NCBI RefSeq assembly: GCF_040807025.1
Contig: NC_090942.1
Coordinates: 64,684,911-64,748,910 of the forward strand
Direction: 5' to 3'
Origin: Struthio camelus
Lineage: Eukaryota; Chordata; Aves; Struthioniformes; Struthionidae
DNA: 64,000 nucleotides
Below, piece by piece: positions 50,826-61,042 of the stretch. Position 1 is the first letter of the stretch. Every line of letters starts with the position of its first letter. A program made the translations under genes and the position numbers. The notes beneath the pieces were generated by a model that was not told where the DNA came from, ran no database searches, and saw only the letters and a program-made list of their open reading frames with translations.

Positions 50826-50875
50826 AGGGTGATTCCAGAGGTCCCTTCCGACCTGAATTATTTTACAATTTTAAG
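50826..50875 (+). mobile_element. CR1 LINE 3' tail fragment
   Basis: The text 'tgattccagaggtccctt' then 'ccgacctgaattatttta' is the conserved 3' end of CR1 ('gatgatctccagaggtcccttccaacc...attctatg'). Only the last 50 bp or so remain recognisable. The upstream body is either absent or decayed. Confidence 0.65.
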
Positions 50876-51480
50876 TGTTTTGGGATACTGACTTCATAGC
50901 ATTTCTAAACAAACAATTTTCAAAGGATAGATGCTTAGAAAATCAATGACTCTTAAGGGTTCTTCAGCTGGAAGCATCAAAAAGCACTATCTATTTTTGA
51001 AGGTCCTAGGATCGGCTTTTGCATAGGTGTCAAAAAAGTCATGGAGTATGTTTCCCTCAGTCAGAACCTGCAAATCCCATCATGGGACCTAAGTAACTAT
51101 GCTTTAAAGTTCAGCAAATACAGTTCTGACTAATTTGGTGACCTGTAAGCACACTGCCAACTTAGGTCAAATGATTGAGCAAGCTATTTTTAACTAAACA
51201 GAACATTAAATATAATAGGCATAGGGTTAACGTATATGTTCATACAACAGTAATTTCCCTGAGGAGCTAGTATCACATAAGCTAATAATTTTGTTATGCA
51301 ACATTTTCAAAATGCCCCACAGATTCATGATTAACCATACAACTATGTGCCTATAATTTTGCACTCAGAACTATGGCTCTTCATGGGAAATGCTGTTCTT
51401 GCATCGGCGCTCTTAGCCCTCGGCGAGGTGAGAGGCATCTGAGTCATGAGAGGAATCTTGCTCAGGAGCTGGTTTCCGTG
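50876..51480. other. Non-coding sequence, nothing recognised
   Basis: Unique AT-rich sequence with no open frame of note. Just upstream of the small frame at 51484-51675 there is a short ATG frame near 51388 coding a signal-peptide-like stretch (MGNAVLASALLALGEV), then a stop. I regard that as chance. Confidence 0.45.
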
Positions 51481-51486
51481 CCCTAG

Positions 51487-51675
51487 TTTTCACCTCAGAC
51501 TTCCACAGTCTGTGACTTCACCAGCAGGAAGACAGCAATCTCAAATATGAAGCCAATTAAGATGAAAGCAGCAGTTGCGCAGTCCTACGAGTTTGTGGCC
51601 CCAAAACCTGTGCTTAACTTCGTCGGAGGCACCATCCTGCTCACAGTCTTCCTGTGCTCTGCTGCTGCGTGGTGA
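51487..51675 (+). pseudogene. Small open frame with hydrophobic C-terminus, possible relic exon
   Basis: A 62-codon open frame lies between TAG (51484-51486) and TGA (51673-51675), with an internal ATG at 51547 (42 residues). The C-terminal 20 residues are hydrophobic, with a phenylalanine-valine-glycine-glycine core (NFVGGTILLTVFLCSAAAW), like a single membrane span preceded by a polar stalk. Sialomucins such as CD164 have a span with an F-I-G-G core in a similar place, but the similarity is slight and the cytoplasmic tail is missing. No splice sites were confirmed. It could be a decayed retrocopy, an isolated exon, or chance. Confidence 0.15.
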
Positions 51676-52220
51676 CTGCCAATTATTCCAATTCATCAAA
51701 GCCATAGAGAGACCTCTTGTACTTAACCTTTAAACGTGACCTTTAAACAGTTATGGTAAGGCACATAACCTCGGCAACCCCTGGGAGCTGAGACTAAATT
51801 GATTACAAAATTGGGAATCTCATGGATTGTTCACTGCACCTTCAGACCTTAAATTCCTGAGAAATTTTACTGCTTAAGTACCTGTATCCTGGGGATTTCC
51901 AGTGAGATATGTGCTTATGGACATCTTAGCTCAGTTTTGAAAAGAGACTCAGCAGCTTTTGGCCCACACCTTATTCTAAAACCAAAGTGCAAAATTGTTA
52001 GATTTTTTTTTTCAAGTAACCCAGAAGAAAAATTTGGCATGAAGATTTCTTCTGGCATCTACCTCATGTTTCCTCAAAAGAAAAATGTACACTTATTTTT
52101 TTGAGGAGACAATAAACAGCAAAACTGTCTGTGTTAACAAACTGCCAGAAAAGCTTTGGCCTGAGATGCTATTATGCACCTGTACATTAACCTGAGGAAG
52201 AAACTGAAAATTAATCAAAA
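51676..52220. other. AT-rich non-coding sequence
   Basis: No recognised feature apart from T runs near 52003. It separates the small hydrophobic frame from the GC-rich block. Confidence 0.5.
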
Positions 52221-52249
52221 CAGTGGGGGGTGGACACCTACACAGTCAA

Positions 52250-52960
52250 ATCCTTTATGGGTCACTCCAAGTGGCGTCGCGGGGGTGTCCACGTGCTCTC
52301 AGGCTCCCTCTCAGCTGGAGGCAGCCCATGTCCCCTGAGCCGGCGTTCGGGCCATCCCCTTGCAGGCCTCCTCCGGGCAGAAGGGACGAGCCCACCCCAA
52401 GGCTGGCGGCTCTACCCCGCACAGCCCCAGCGCTATGGCAGCAGCCCTTGAGCCTTCAGATAACCCTCAGGACATGAGACGCAACATATCCAAAACACCC
52501 ATCTGCTGGGCTTCAGTACAATCCTCACATTATTTGAGGTGATTTGCACTGAAAAGCTGCAGCCTGCGCCCGACAAAACCGCAGGGCAGCATGGTTTCCC
52601 CCAGGAGCCATGCGGCTGGGGCTGTGCGCCTGGAGCTGCCTGGACATGAGCTGGGGGAAACCCCGAGGGCTGCGAGCAGGGCACCCTCCCACAGCACGTG
52701 CCTTCACGAGGGCGGATGCAGTATGTTGCACCATTGAAAATAATAGCAAGCGCCAAGGCATTTCTGAGACAACACGGGGACAGGCAGAAGAGAAATGCAT
52801 ACGCAATAAAGCCGGTGCTCTCGGACACGGACGAGGGATCTCCCCTGGGCAATGGGGGAAGCTGCGCTGGGGTGGCTGGCCAGCTACAGTCATATTCACG
52901 ATTTCTGTTGGGGCCTTGGAGCTGGTTCCCAGAGCCAGCACTTTCGGCAGGGTTTCAGGA
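52250..52960. other. GC-rich block with long overlapping frames on both strands
   Basis: GC-rich with moderate CpG content (GTGGCGTCGCGGGGGT at 52270; about a dozen CpGs in the first 200 bp). Six frames of 117-140, 84 and 73 codons overlap on both strands (52223-53051). Mutually overlapping long frames are what GC-rich, stop-poor DNA gives, and none matches a family I know. It could be a weak CpG island, an untranslated first exon or a decayed repeat. A plus-strand TGTTTACAG at about 53075-53083 resembles a splice acceptor. Confidence 0.3.
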
Positions 52961-53539
52961 GCCAGATTTTTTCAAGGCATGCTGGGTTTTCAAGGCTTCA
53001 TCATGTTTAACGCCAAGATATCTGAGAGATGAGGCCATAAAGGAGCACTAACTGCTTTTAACAGTCTGGCTTGTGTTTACAGGCACAAATGGAGCCAGCT
53101 TCGTTTGAAAATTTTAGAAAGTCCACTCTAGGGTCTCGTCTAATGCAAATCCTGGCTTGCCCAGGGCTATATGCATGGGCTTCAGCAACATTACCGCTGT
53201 GTCCACGGCTGAACTGGAGTTACTCCATTGCACAGACGGCCTTCCACTGATGGGAGCTTTTCAAATCGTTGAAGAGCTTGAGAACAAAACTGAAGAAAAA
53301 ACACTGATAATAATCGGTGTCATAATATTAAAAAAACTAACTAAACCACATGGAAAAGCAAGCATCTTTTTACCTTCTCAAGGGAATACATAATCCTGTT
53401 CTCATATTTCTTTTAAAACATTTAGAGAAGGTAAATACTGCAGTGCTCCAGTCTCACAAGCAGGAGTCCATCTGCATGTTGCTCACGTAAGGCTCTCATG
53501 ATTAGGAAAACGGTACACCCAGGGGACGATATGTACCTT

Positions 53540-53970
53540 TGTTAATGAGATATGCAATGAGAAGTGCAAATATTACAGCCTTGCCTGGTCTTCCAGGAGC
53601 GTTCGAGATTGAGTTTTGCTGGCAAGCACAGTGTTGTCTCGTGTGCTTTGTATGGGTCAGAGCGGTTGCATTTCCAGAGACTTCTGGAGATTGCTTTGTG
53701 GCATAATATTTCGTGAAAATTCATGAAGTTACTTGGAAGCTATCTCGTCAGAATGCTGAAACGAGGACTTTGGTGGTATTACTTAGCCAACACATATGGC
53801 GCTTTGCTGTGATTTCCATTCCAGAGTGTACTATCACTTATTCTCTGTTTTTCTCACAGCTGCTCACTCCCAGCGTTAGCACACTCGGAATAGCCTGCTG
53901 GGGTATAAATAGGGCTCTCCCTCTGTCGCAGGCGGCAGTGTCACGGATTGTACCGTTCCCCATTTACTTT
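53540..53970. promoter_or_regulatory. Putative enhancer/promoter block with TATA box
   Basis: High-complexity sequence with octamer-like and homeodomain-like words (GAGATATGCAATGAG, GTGCAAATATTACAG) and SOX/RUNX-like CTTTGTGG. At its right end is a well-formed core promoter: GGGGTATAAATAGGGCTC with TATAAATA at 53904-53911, followed 30 bp downstream by GCAGGCGGCAGTGTC. No coding exon was recognised downstream. The regulatory call is inference from motif content, and TATA words also occur by chance. Confidence 0.25.
53904..53911 (+). promoter_or_regulatory. TATA-box candidate
   Basis: TATAAATA flanked by G-rich sequence on both sides, the classic context for a focused promoter. Transcription would begin near 53935. 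Confidence 0.3.
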
Positions 53971-56860
53971 TAAGAACTTGTTAATGCCGTTGACATTGTT
54001 CTATGTCTTCCTGTCCCCAAAAGCCTGAGACGCTGCATGGCTGCGGGGGTCTCTTATTCCGGGAGACAGGCCAAACAGCAAAAAAAATAGTTGCATCCCC
54101 ACATAACCAGCAGGGATGGAGTTTCTTGAAAAAAAAAAAAATGCTACTAACACCAAGGATCCACCGTAGGAGTTTCACACGGTTTGACAGGAGCACTCCT
54201 CAGAGCAGCCCTACCTGTAAATACAGCGAGAAATACAGCCAGCTCCAAAGAAACCTTGGACTTTGGGCCGTGCAGTTCTCCAAAGCCAAGCAGGCTGGAC
54301 GTGACCACCAGGGCCTTCCCACATGACCGCGGGGGCCGTTGCTACCTTTCCCAGTCAGGAAGGTTGTTATGTCCCGAATCCTGGTCCAGTTTTGCTCCCA
54401 TAATTGCAGCCAGGCCCTGGTGCCCCCCCAGCATTTCACTCCCTAAGTTCCTGCCCTAAACCTCTGCACAGCCTCTGGGGCGTTCACATGGGTATCCGAC
54501 CCCGATTCGCAGAGCAGTGGTGAAAAATGTGACCCTCACATTTCCTGCTGAGGTTAGAGAAGAATTATAAAGTGTAATTATAGGAGCTAACTGTAACAGA
54601 GTGCTCCAAAAGCTTAAGAGGAAAGATTAAATCGGAGCACACAGTGCTAAAAGCATTAGTACTGTATGAGCAGATTCTGGCAGCGAACGTGTTAAAGAGG
54701 TACCGGCACATCCTGAGGCTTCCAGTTTTTTCTCTAGTTTGATGTATACACTCTCTATTTGCTATACGTGCTTGAAAGAAACCTGAAAACTGTATTTCCC
54801 TCTCAAAGCGATTTTGCTTTTCCCATTCGATAGATTCCACGTTATTAAGAATATTTCTCAGGACGAACAAATCGATAGGTCTTTTCTTGTCTCTGTCCTG
54901 ACTTTTACAGACACTGATGCCAGGGCATTATAGTAATAAAGATGTTTATGTTCTGTGTTTCTACAGCATGTTATATGATGGGATCTTGAAGTCTGGCTGG
55001 CATTCCTAGGGGCCACTATAATAAAAGCAATAAGTCAAATACTAATTAGAGGTGTTTGAATTGTTTTCCTCAAAGTACTTTTAACCAATAATTACTCTTT
55101 AACCAAAACAATAAATTCTCTGTGATCCAAAACTTCTGATTTTCCAAACAACAAAAGCAGGAGATCAATTTAAAATAACTACTTCTATTGTCAACAAAAA
55201 GTCAAGCTTGGATATTTTGAAAACTAACACACTCCAAAAAAAAAAAATTTCTATTTTTACAAACAGACAAGGATTCTAATAATTTTAGATAAAAATTATG
55301 CCACCCAAAAGTTTCATGAAAAATGATAATCATGTTTCCAACCACTATGTACAATTAATAAGACACACAAACGCTCCCTCTATTGGTTGATCATCAAAAC
55401 CTATTCCCAACATCACAGCAGCATGCCTGAAGAGATTATTTTTTCCCTTGAAAAAAAAAACAAAAACAAAAATTGTGACACAAGAATAATTTGTTCAAAT
55501 TACTGCCAATCTTCAAGAAAAGATTAATTAAATGTTAGCAGTCTCTAAGCCAAATGATTTAGGTACAGTTAATATTTGCACTTCAGAACACTTAAAATTT
55601 AATTTTGAAAGGTTTGCAGGCTAATTTTTCTGGGCCAAGAAAAGTGCTCTCTCCCAGTGGAATAGAAAATACTCTATTCCCCTATTCTCCTATTTTCTTA
55701 TGGAGTGAAAAGGCACCATCGCGTATCATTAAGAACACAGTTCTCTATTAGTACTGACAACAATAATACTGAGGAGGAATTTTGGAGTGTTGTTTATGCA
55801 CATTAAATCTCCAGCAAGCAGTTCTTTAGGAGCTCAAGTGGTTTTGTGCAGAGTGGAGCTAGCCTTCCTGAGCCTGACAGTTGCCATCAAGATAAAAAAA
55901 AATCTGTTTCCATGGAAACGTCCGAGGTGGACCAAGCATGGATTAATCAAAATACAACGAATCCTCTTTGCAAGGTACTAGAAAAAATCCAGTTTAAAGT
56001 GAGCACTGCTGTTCTTTCCTTCCATTCTCCCTGGAAAGCATGGAAAATTCTCCCCAGATGCATATGTGACATACACTTTAATTAGCATGGTGGAAAGTTA
56101 GAGTTTTTCTTACATTTAAAATTAGTGTGTGGTTATGAACTAAGAGCCAAGAATACACTAACGTTAAATAAGAGAGGTGGTGAAATAAATAATTCTAAAT
56201 TACACCTTACGATCCTCTTTTATTTGCTACGGATTTTATCAGGTGGCTTTTTAATGGTTAGAATTCTTAGTAGACTTTTGTGTATTCTTAGTACTGCAGG
56301 CTCATTTCTTAGTCCTGAAGGCTTATTCTGGTATTCAAATACTAGCTATGGGTTGGGTTTCTTTTTACTGTTATACATGATATTATATCATTCTCAGCTA
56401 CCACCAAAGAAGAAGGTTCTGCCATCAGAATTTAGCTGACAATTCTGCCATTGAACAAAGATGAACAAAAGAGACGACGTAAAAGCCAACCTTCCTTAAC
56501 CTGTGTTCTCAACAAAAATATCACTGACAAACTACAAAACTGCTCAGTTTTTGTAAGACCTCTTCCACTGAACCAGTTCTTTTGTCTGTTCTTTGAGTTA
56601 GTGACACATACACATTTCTTACGATAATTTATTTTCTAATTCTGCTAATGGAAAATGTTGAAAAATACTCCGAATATATAAAAGCAGCACAGAATAATTA
56701 CAATAGAGGCCAACAAATGCCAAATGACTGTAAAACCTCCATTTGCACACAATCACATGATACTAATTTCGCAGATACAAAATGCACTTCCACTCTTAAT
56801 CCTTCCTCAGAGCGCAGCACTGCTATGAAAAATTGCTAGCAACAGCATTGGCAGGGTTCC
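53971..56860. other. Non-coding sequence, partly conserved-looking
   Basis: This contains A13 (54129-54141) and A12 (55236-55247). The parts 54540-54870 and 54950-55640 are AT-rich, high in TAATTA/AATTAA homeodomain words and low in repeats, as in developmental gene deserts. Frames up to 107 codons on both strands at 54000-54460 overlap and carry no domain. Confidence 0.4.
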
Positions 56861-56866
56861 ACTTTT

Positions 56867-57154
56867 GTGTTTTATAAAGGTTTGGTAGCAAACATACTCA
56901 TGATTTTTTTCTTCTTCTTTATTTTATTACTTTACAGCAGGGATATGAGAACCAAGCTGGGTTTTCCATCTCCAGCATCACCGTTAGTAATAAAGGTTCT
57001 GTTAGGCCAAATTGTGATCACGGTGATCTGTGTGCATGCCTCTGTTATTAGCAGATTTGCTCGAACATTACTTGCTAAAGGATTCCTAGTGGCACATGTG
57101 GGTGCCTTGATGCACACGAAGGACGAGGGCTATTGGCTCCTGGAGGTTTAAATG
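56867..57154 (+). other. 94-codon hydrophobic open frame, coding status doubtful
   Basis: The plus frame contains a poly-Phe/Leu segment from a TTTTTTCTTCTTCTTT run and a second hydrophobic stretch around VLLGQIVITVICVHASVI. A minus frame of 61 codons overlaps it. No family was recognised. The surrounding text (GTGATCACGGTGATCTGTGTGC, ATTAGCAGATTTGCTCG) is high-complexity and may be conserved non-coding DNA upstream of the CpG island. I favour non-coding. Confidence 0.15.
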
Positions 57155-57286
57155 AAGTAGAAAGCAGCAAATACTTCCTTTCTGTCGCTCAGGCCGGCAG
57201 AGGTGACGCTGAACACGCAACAGCTCGGGTCATGCAATCGCGCACTGCAGCAGTCTATCCTCAGAGAGATTACGGTAAGTCAGTTT

Positions 57287-57526
57287 TTACTTACCTTTGA
57301 AAAACACTCCCAACACACTCACTGTTGCCCAGGCGGACAGCCCCACGCGGCTGCTCTCGAGGAGCAGACGTGGGCACGCCGAGCACGGTGGAGGCCCGAG
57401 CCGGGGAGGACGTGGCTGGCCGAGGTGCGGGGCACCCTTCGCCGGGGCGCCCGAGCGGCACACGTGTCCACCGCCAGGTGCCAACCGCGGGCGCGCGGAC
57501 CTTATGGGAAGCCAGCGTTGACTCAT
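57287..57526 (-). CDS. Putative first exon on minus strand behind a CpG island (partial, product unknown)
   Basis: Reading leftwards, an ATG at 57526-57524 (G at -3) opens a frame rich in R, P, G and A through the CpG island. It stays open to a perfect splice-donor consensus, AAG|GTAAGT. The exon's last base would be 57295 and the intron's first base 57294. The unspliced frame stops inside the donor region, which is what a spliced exon would show. A second frame from 57662 also stays open to the same donor. The protein (about 77 residues before the donor) has no recognised domain, so this could equally be the first exon of a long non-coding RNA. Opposing frames in GC-rich DNA weaken the coding case. 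The CpG island with a properly placed donor is the support for a transcription start. No downstream exon was identified. Confidence 0.25.
   Translation of the reverse strand: MSQRWLPIRSARPRLAPGGGHVCRSGAPAKGAPHLGQPRPPRLGPPPCSACPRLLLESSRVGLSAWATVSVLGVFFKGK
57330..57516. promoter_or_regulatory. CpG island
   Basis: About 26 CpG dinucleotides in under 190 bp, with G+C near 70%, so the observed/expected ratio is about 1 by hand count. It includes CGCGG, GCGCCCGAGCGG and CCGCGGGCGCGCGG. This is by far the strongest CpG cluster in an otherwise CpG-poor window. Unmethylated islands of this kind usually mark promoters. Good donors flank its left side on both strands (minus 57295/57294; plus ACG|GTAAGT at 57274/57275). 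Confidence 0.75.
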
Positions 57527-57662
57527 TTCCTCCCACCCCCACCATATGTCCAGCTAGTAGAAAGCACCTAGGGTCCAACAGCTGTTCGCTGAAATGGTCT
57601 CTTTTTCTGGCCTGCTTTAATATGAACATACCCAAAATGTCAAAATCCCTGAGCAGCTGCAA

Positions 57663-58755
57663 GGATACGCCAGCACAGCTTCCCCGTGCTTCCCACCAGC
57701 TCTGCTGGTGCAGGCCTGCCGGGACCCCCCACCTTCGGCCCTGGGGAAGCCTGCTTTGGAGCTAGCCAAAGTTAGTCTAACACAGGGCTTCAGGCTCAAC
57801 AAACCAGCATTTCCTAACAGCACTCCTTTTCGCCAGAAAATTTTGGCTCTGGTGGAAACACCCCTTCGGAACAAAAACCTTCCTGGAATAAGGGAAGGTT
57901 TCTGCCTTTCACTAGGAAATTAGGCAGAAAGAGGCTAACGAACCACCTTTCTCCTTCTTGTGTACGGTATTATCTCACAGGCTAATACAAGACTTCATCT
58001 TAAGGCAGCTACAACTTCTCTCCATAGTTAACAGTTTAAACACTGGCTTCTTTATAGCACTCACCATGCTGCTGCCTGTAGTCTGAGGCTACATGATACA
58101 TACACACAACACAGTGTTTAAGTGACTGGCGTCTGGGAGGAAAAGCCATGTACCTCACTCGGGTGACAAGGGACATCTAGTGGCTCCCCAGCTCCCAGCA
58201 TCACTGCCATGGCACCAGTGCCCGGAAAGAGAGGGCCAGGCATCCCTCCACGGTGAATGCAGCTTAATCGTAAGGATGTAAGCTTTTCCAAACTTGCTGC
58301 CATGAAAACCTATTGCTGCTAAATAGAAGAATAGCTTTCTGCCTTCTCAATCCTAACATTTCATGTCTATGTGGGTAATGACGTTCCTCTGCCTCCTGCT
58401 CCCTTGATTGAGTCTGCTCAGTTCTTTCAATCTTGCTTTACCATTAGAAAAAAAATATATATGTATATTCAAAAAGCACAGAAAGAGCCTGGATATCTCG
58501 ATGATAAAGGCCTGTAATGGATAATAATGCTCTCTTCCCTTTACTCAGAGAAATATGTGGCTTAGGAGGAGCTCATGCCTGTGTGAAAGTTAAAAATCGG
58601 AACATGATTACAGCAGGACTCCCTTGTTTTTGAACCCAAATCATTTCACAGAATGAGGCTCAAAACTAGTCAGAGAAATAATTACACTAGCAGAGGTGGG
58701 AACAAGATGAGGGTAGACTGTGGGTGGAAATCACTTATCTCTGAAGGCCAGCAGG
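57663..58755. other. Non-coding sequence, nothing recognised
   Basis: Moderately GC-rich close to the CpG island, then AT-rich with an A/TATATATGTATAT patch at 58446-58470. Short frames on both strands lack domains. Confidence 0.5.
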
Positions 58756-59375
58756 TCACAAGATCACAAGATGCCTCGGGTGGGAAGGGACCTCAGGGGG
58801 TCTCAGGTCCAACGTCCTGCTCAAGGCAGGATCAGCTCTGAGTTCAGATCCCAGCGCTCAGGGCTTTACCCAGTCGGGGCCTGAAAACCTCCGAGGATGG
58901 AGATGGCACAACCTCCTTGGGCAACCAGCACTGCTGTCTGACTGCCCTCGTGGTCAGGCTCTCCCTGTGCTCACTCTGGTTTGTCCAGGTCTTTCTTGTA
59001 CTAGGGGCCCAGAGCTGGATGCAGTGTCTGGGCCTGGTCTCATGAGCAAGGGCTGGAGAGGTTCATCATTCCCTCAGTTTCTGGCCTGGCTTCTGCAGCC
59101 TGGGGTGTGCTGGCTGTCCCTGCTGCCAGGCCCCGCTCAGCTCATGGCTGCTAGCACACGGCACGCAGGGCCTTCCCACGGAGCTGCTCCCCAGCCACCC
59201 AGCCCTGGCCTCTATTGCTGCCATGGACTCATCCCTCCTGGGCCAGGACTCAGTCTTTGAACTTCTTGAGTTTCATAAGGACCCTGTTGACCCGTTTCTT
59301 CCATCCGTCTATGTCCCTCTAGGCGGCAGACCTGCACTTGAGCAAATCCAGGTCATTCAGTCCATCTTCACTGTA
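58756..59375 (-). mobile_element. CR1 LINE fragment, 3' end, minus strand
   Basis: Read on the plus strand this is the reverse complement of the CR1 3' region. Landmarks run 'gggtgggaagggacctcagg', a 'ggtccaacgtcctgctcaagg' stretch, 'cctgaaaacctccgagga', 'acaacctccttgggcaacc', 'gtcaggctctccctgtgctc', 'ggggcccagagctggatgcag' and 'ttgaacttcttgagtttcat' to 'ctatgtccctctaggcgg'. The element's 3' end, at the left, carries two exact 8-bp units TCACAAGA (58756-58763 and 58764-58771), matching the short 8-bp tail repeats typical of CR1. It is 5' truncated (about 620 bp) and non-coding. Plus-strand frames over it (62-97 codons) are artefacts. Confidence 0.9.
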
Positions 59376-60190
59376 ACCACAAAACATGCTTTCAGGCAGG
59401 GTAGATTCCTTCAGATGGCAAGATAGGTGGATTTTCAGCTTTGTTCAGTTTGTAGACCCTGGAACATTTTCAACCAGACCTATGGTCTCTTTTAGAAATT
59501 TCCTATATGTAAACTGATGTATAGCCTAAATGAAATCACTTTTTTGAGTCTTTCTTTTGCCAGTCCCATAGGAGGCTATGAACTCCTGGATGCTCCAAGC
59601 CCCCAGAGGATAGGTACAAGGAGGGACAGCTCTCAAATCTATATTCTCTTTCCCCCAATAGCGTTGCATACTAGGTCTTAACCCAAGCACTGAAATGTTA
59701 AGGCCAATAAATACAGACTTAGCATGCCTGCAAACCTAGTGTTTTCAAATACCCTCTAGGAAAAAAGGCTTAGGAGTGACCAAACACATTAGCCTGTGGT
59801 AACAAGGTAGGGCTGCTGTTAAGGTCTCTGCAACCGGAGTCTTTCTCACCAAGAAGCTGCAGCCAGGAGTAAGATGGGCTCATACAGTCTCTGCTTCCCC
59901 TCTGCCACAACTGCTTGTCTGATTGCACAGCGAGACCACTCTGGACCAGCAACAATCACAAAGTGTACCTGCAAGAAAAGGGGATAGAGGGAAAGCCAGG
60001 ATTATAAAAAAACTCAGTTGCAGGTGTATACTGATTTGCACCCTCAAAGGTCAATGAGGCCAACACATGCCGTGTCCCTTGCTCTGAGAGGCTTAGTTTG
60101 GTCCTGAAGATGACTGACCTCTATGCACATTTGTTATTTTCTTATTTCACCTCTTAGGGTGAACTACTGGTACTCATAATTTTTCCTGGT
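59376..60190. other. Non-coding sequence, nothing recognised
   Basis: Unique sequence flanking the CR1 copy, with no gene or repeat recognised. Confidence 0.5.
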
Positions 60191-60450
60191 TCTGCAAGAA
60201 ATACAATCAAGTTTTACTTTTGAAGAAGTTCCTGAATATACTTTTTTTTCATCGTCTGCCAAAATTATTTTCAATTGCAATTTTTATTTGGTTAAAAAAT
60301 TGCTGTTTTTCAAAATGTGAAAGAAAAATACTGAATGAAAAGCAAGAAAAATTATTTTACTCAAAACAAAATCCTGAAAATTGCAACCACATGTCCTGGA
60401 AACATTTTCATTTTGTTCAATTAAAAAAAAAAAAGAAAAGAGTTTTAATG
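60191..60450. repeat. TTTTCA/TGAAAA-rich fold-back-like block
   Basis: The text alternates T-rich (left) and A-rich (right) halves. TTGCAATTTT at 60275-60284 is the exact reverse complement of AAAATTGCAA at 60377-60386, and further TTTTCA/TGAAAA pairs surround them. It ends in A12 (60423-60434). It could be a decayed non-autonomous element with terminal inverted repeats or simple AT-rich DNA. It resembles 17560-17945. Confidence 0.35.
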
Positions 60451-61019
60451 ACATGACATTCAGCTCAGTTATTTATATCAGTAATAAAGAGTCAAGACAC
60501 TGACACTATGAACAGACCAGTACATACAGAAGAAGTCACTTTCACAGAATTTCAATTTCCTTCATGAACAGCACTGTTAATTTTCTAGTATCTGTGTGTG
60601 CTCATAAGGAATGAGCAGGGTCCAAGCGCCTGGTGCATCAGGAGAGACCAAGTCCTAGAGACTCAGGGAATAGGGGAAGGAGGGCTGCCCCCACTCCGGG
60701 AGTGCTGGGGAAAGGAGGGAAGAGACTTGTCCCAGACAAGAGCACACAAATCCAAATCAGAACTGCCAAATATTTGTTCCTTTGGGAAGGAAAATGTTAC
60801 AGTTGTTAAAACACAAACCCTAGAGGTCGGTCTTTTAATAATTAACCTGACAGAGTGTAGAGTGGAGCTTCATAGGACTTCTCCAATCTGCAGCTGGAAG
60901 GTGCTCAGCAGTAAAGTACTGCTAGCACAGTAATGGCAGATAATGAGTCCTATTCTTTCTTCCCTTCAGAAGGTAACCTTAAAAACTTAAAAACCTTAAA
61001 AAGTTTGTTGTGGGGTTCT
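60451..61019. other. Non-coding sequence with short CTTAAAAA repeats
   Basis: At 60973-61001 the word CTTAAAAA occurs three times in quick succession, just left of the palindrome at 61020. A 111-codon frame at 60598-60933 has no recognised domain. Confidence 0.5.
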
Positions 61020-61042
61020 TTAAGGGGAGCAGCTCCCCTTAA
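61020..61042. repeat. Perfect 23-bp inverted repeat (11-bp arms, 1-nt centre)
   Basis: The left arm TTAAGGGGAGC (61020-61030) and the right arm GCTCCCCTTAA (61032-61042) are exact reverse complements around a single A. The GGGGAGCAGCTCCCC core is GC-rich and would form a stable cruciform or a dimeric protein site. Confidence 0.9.

Noticed and set aside
58653..59426. Plus-strand frames of 62-97 codons as genes
   Set aside because: They are antisense to a minus-strand CR1 fragment, and their sequence follows the CR1 reverse complement.
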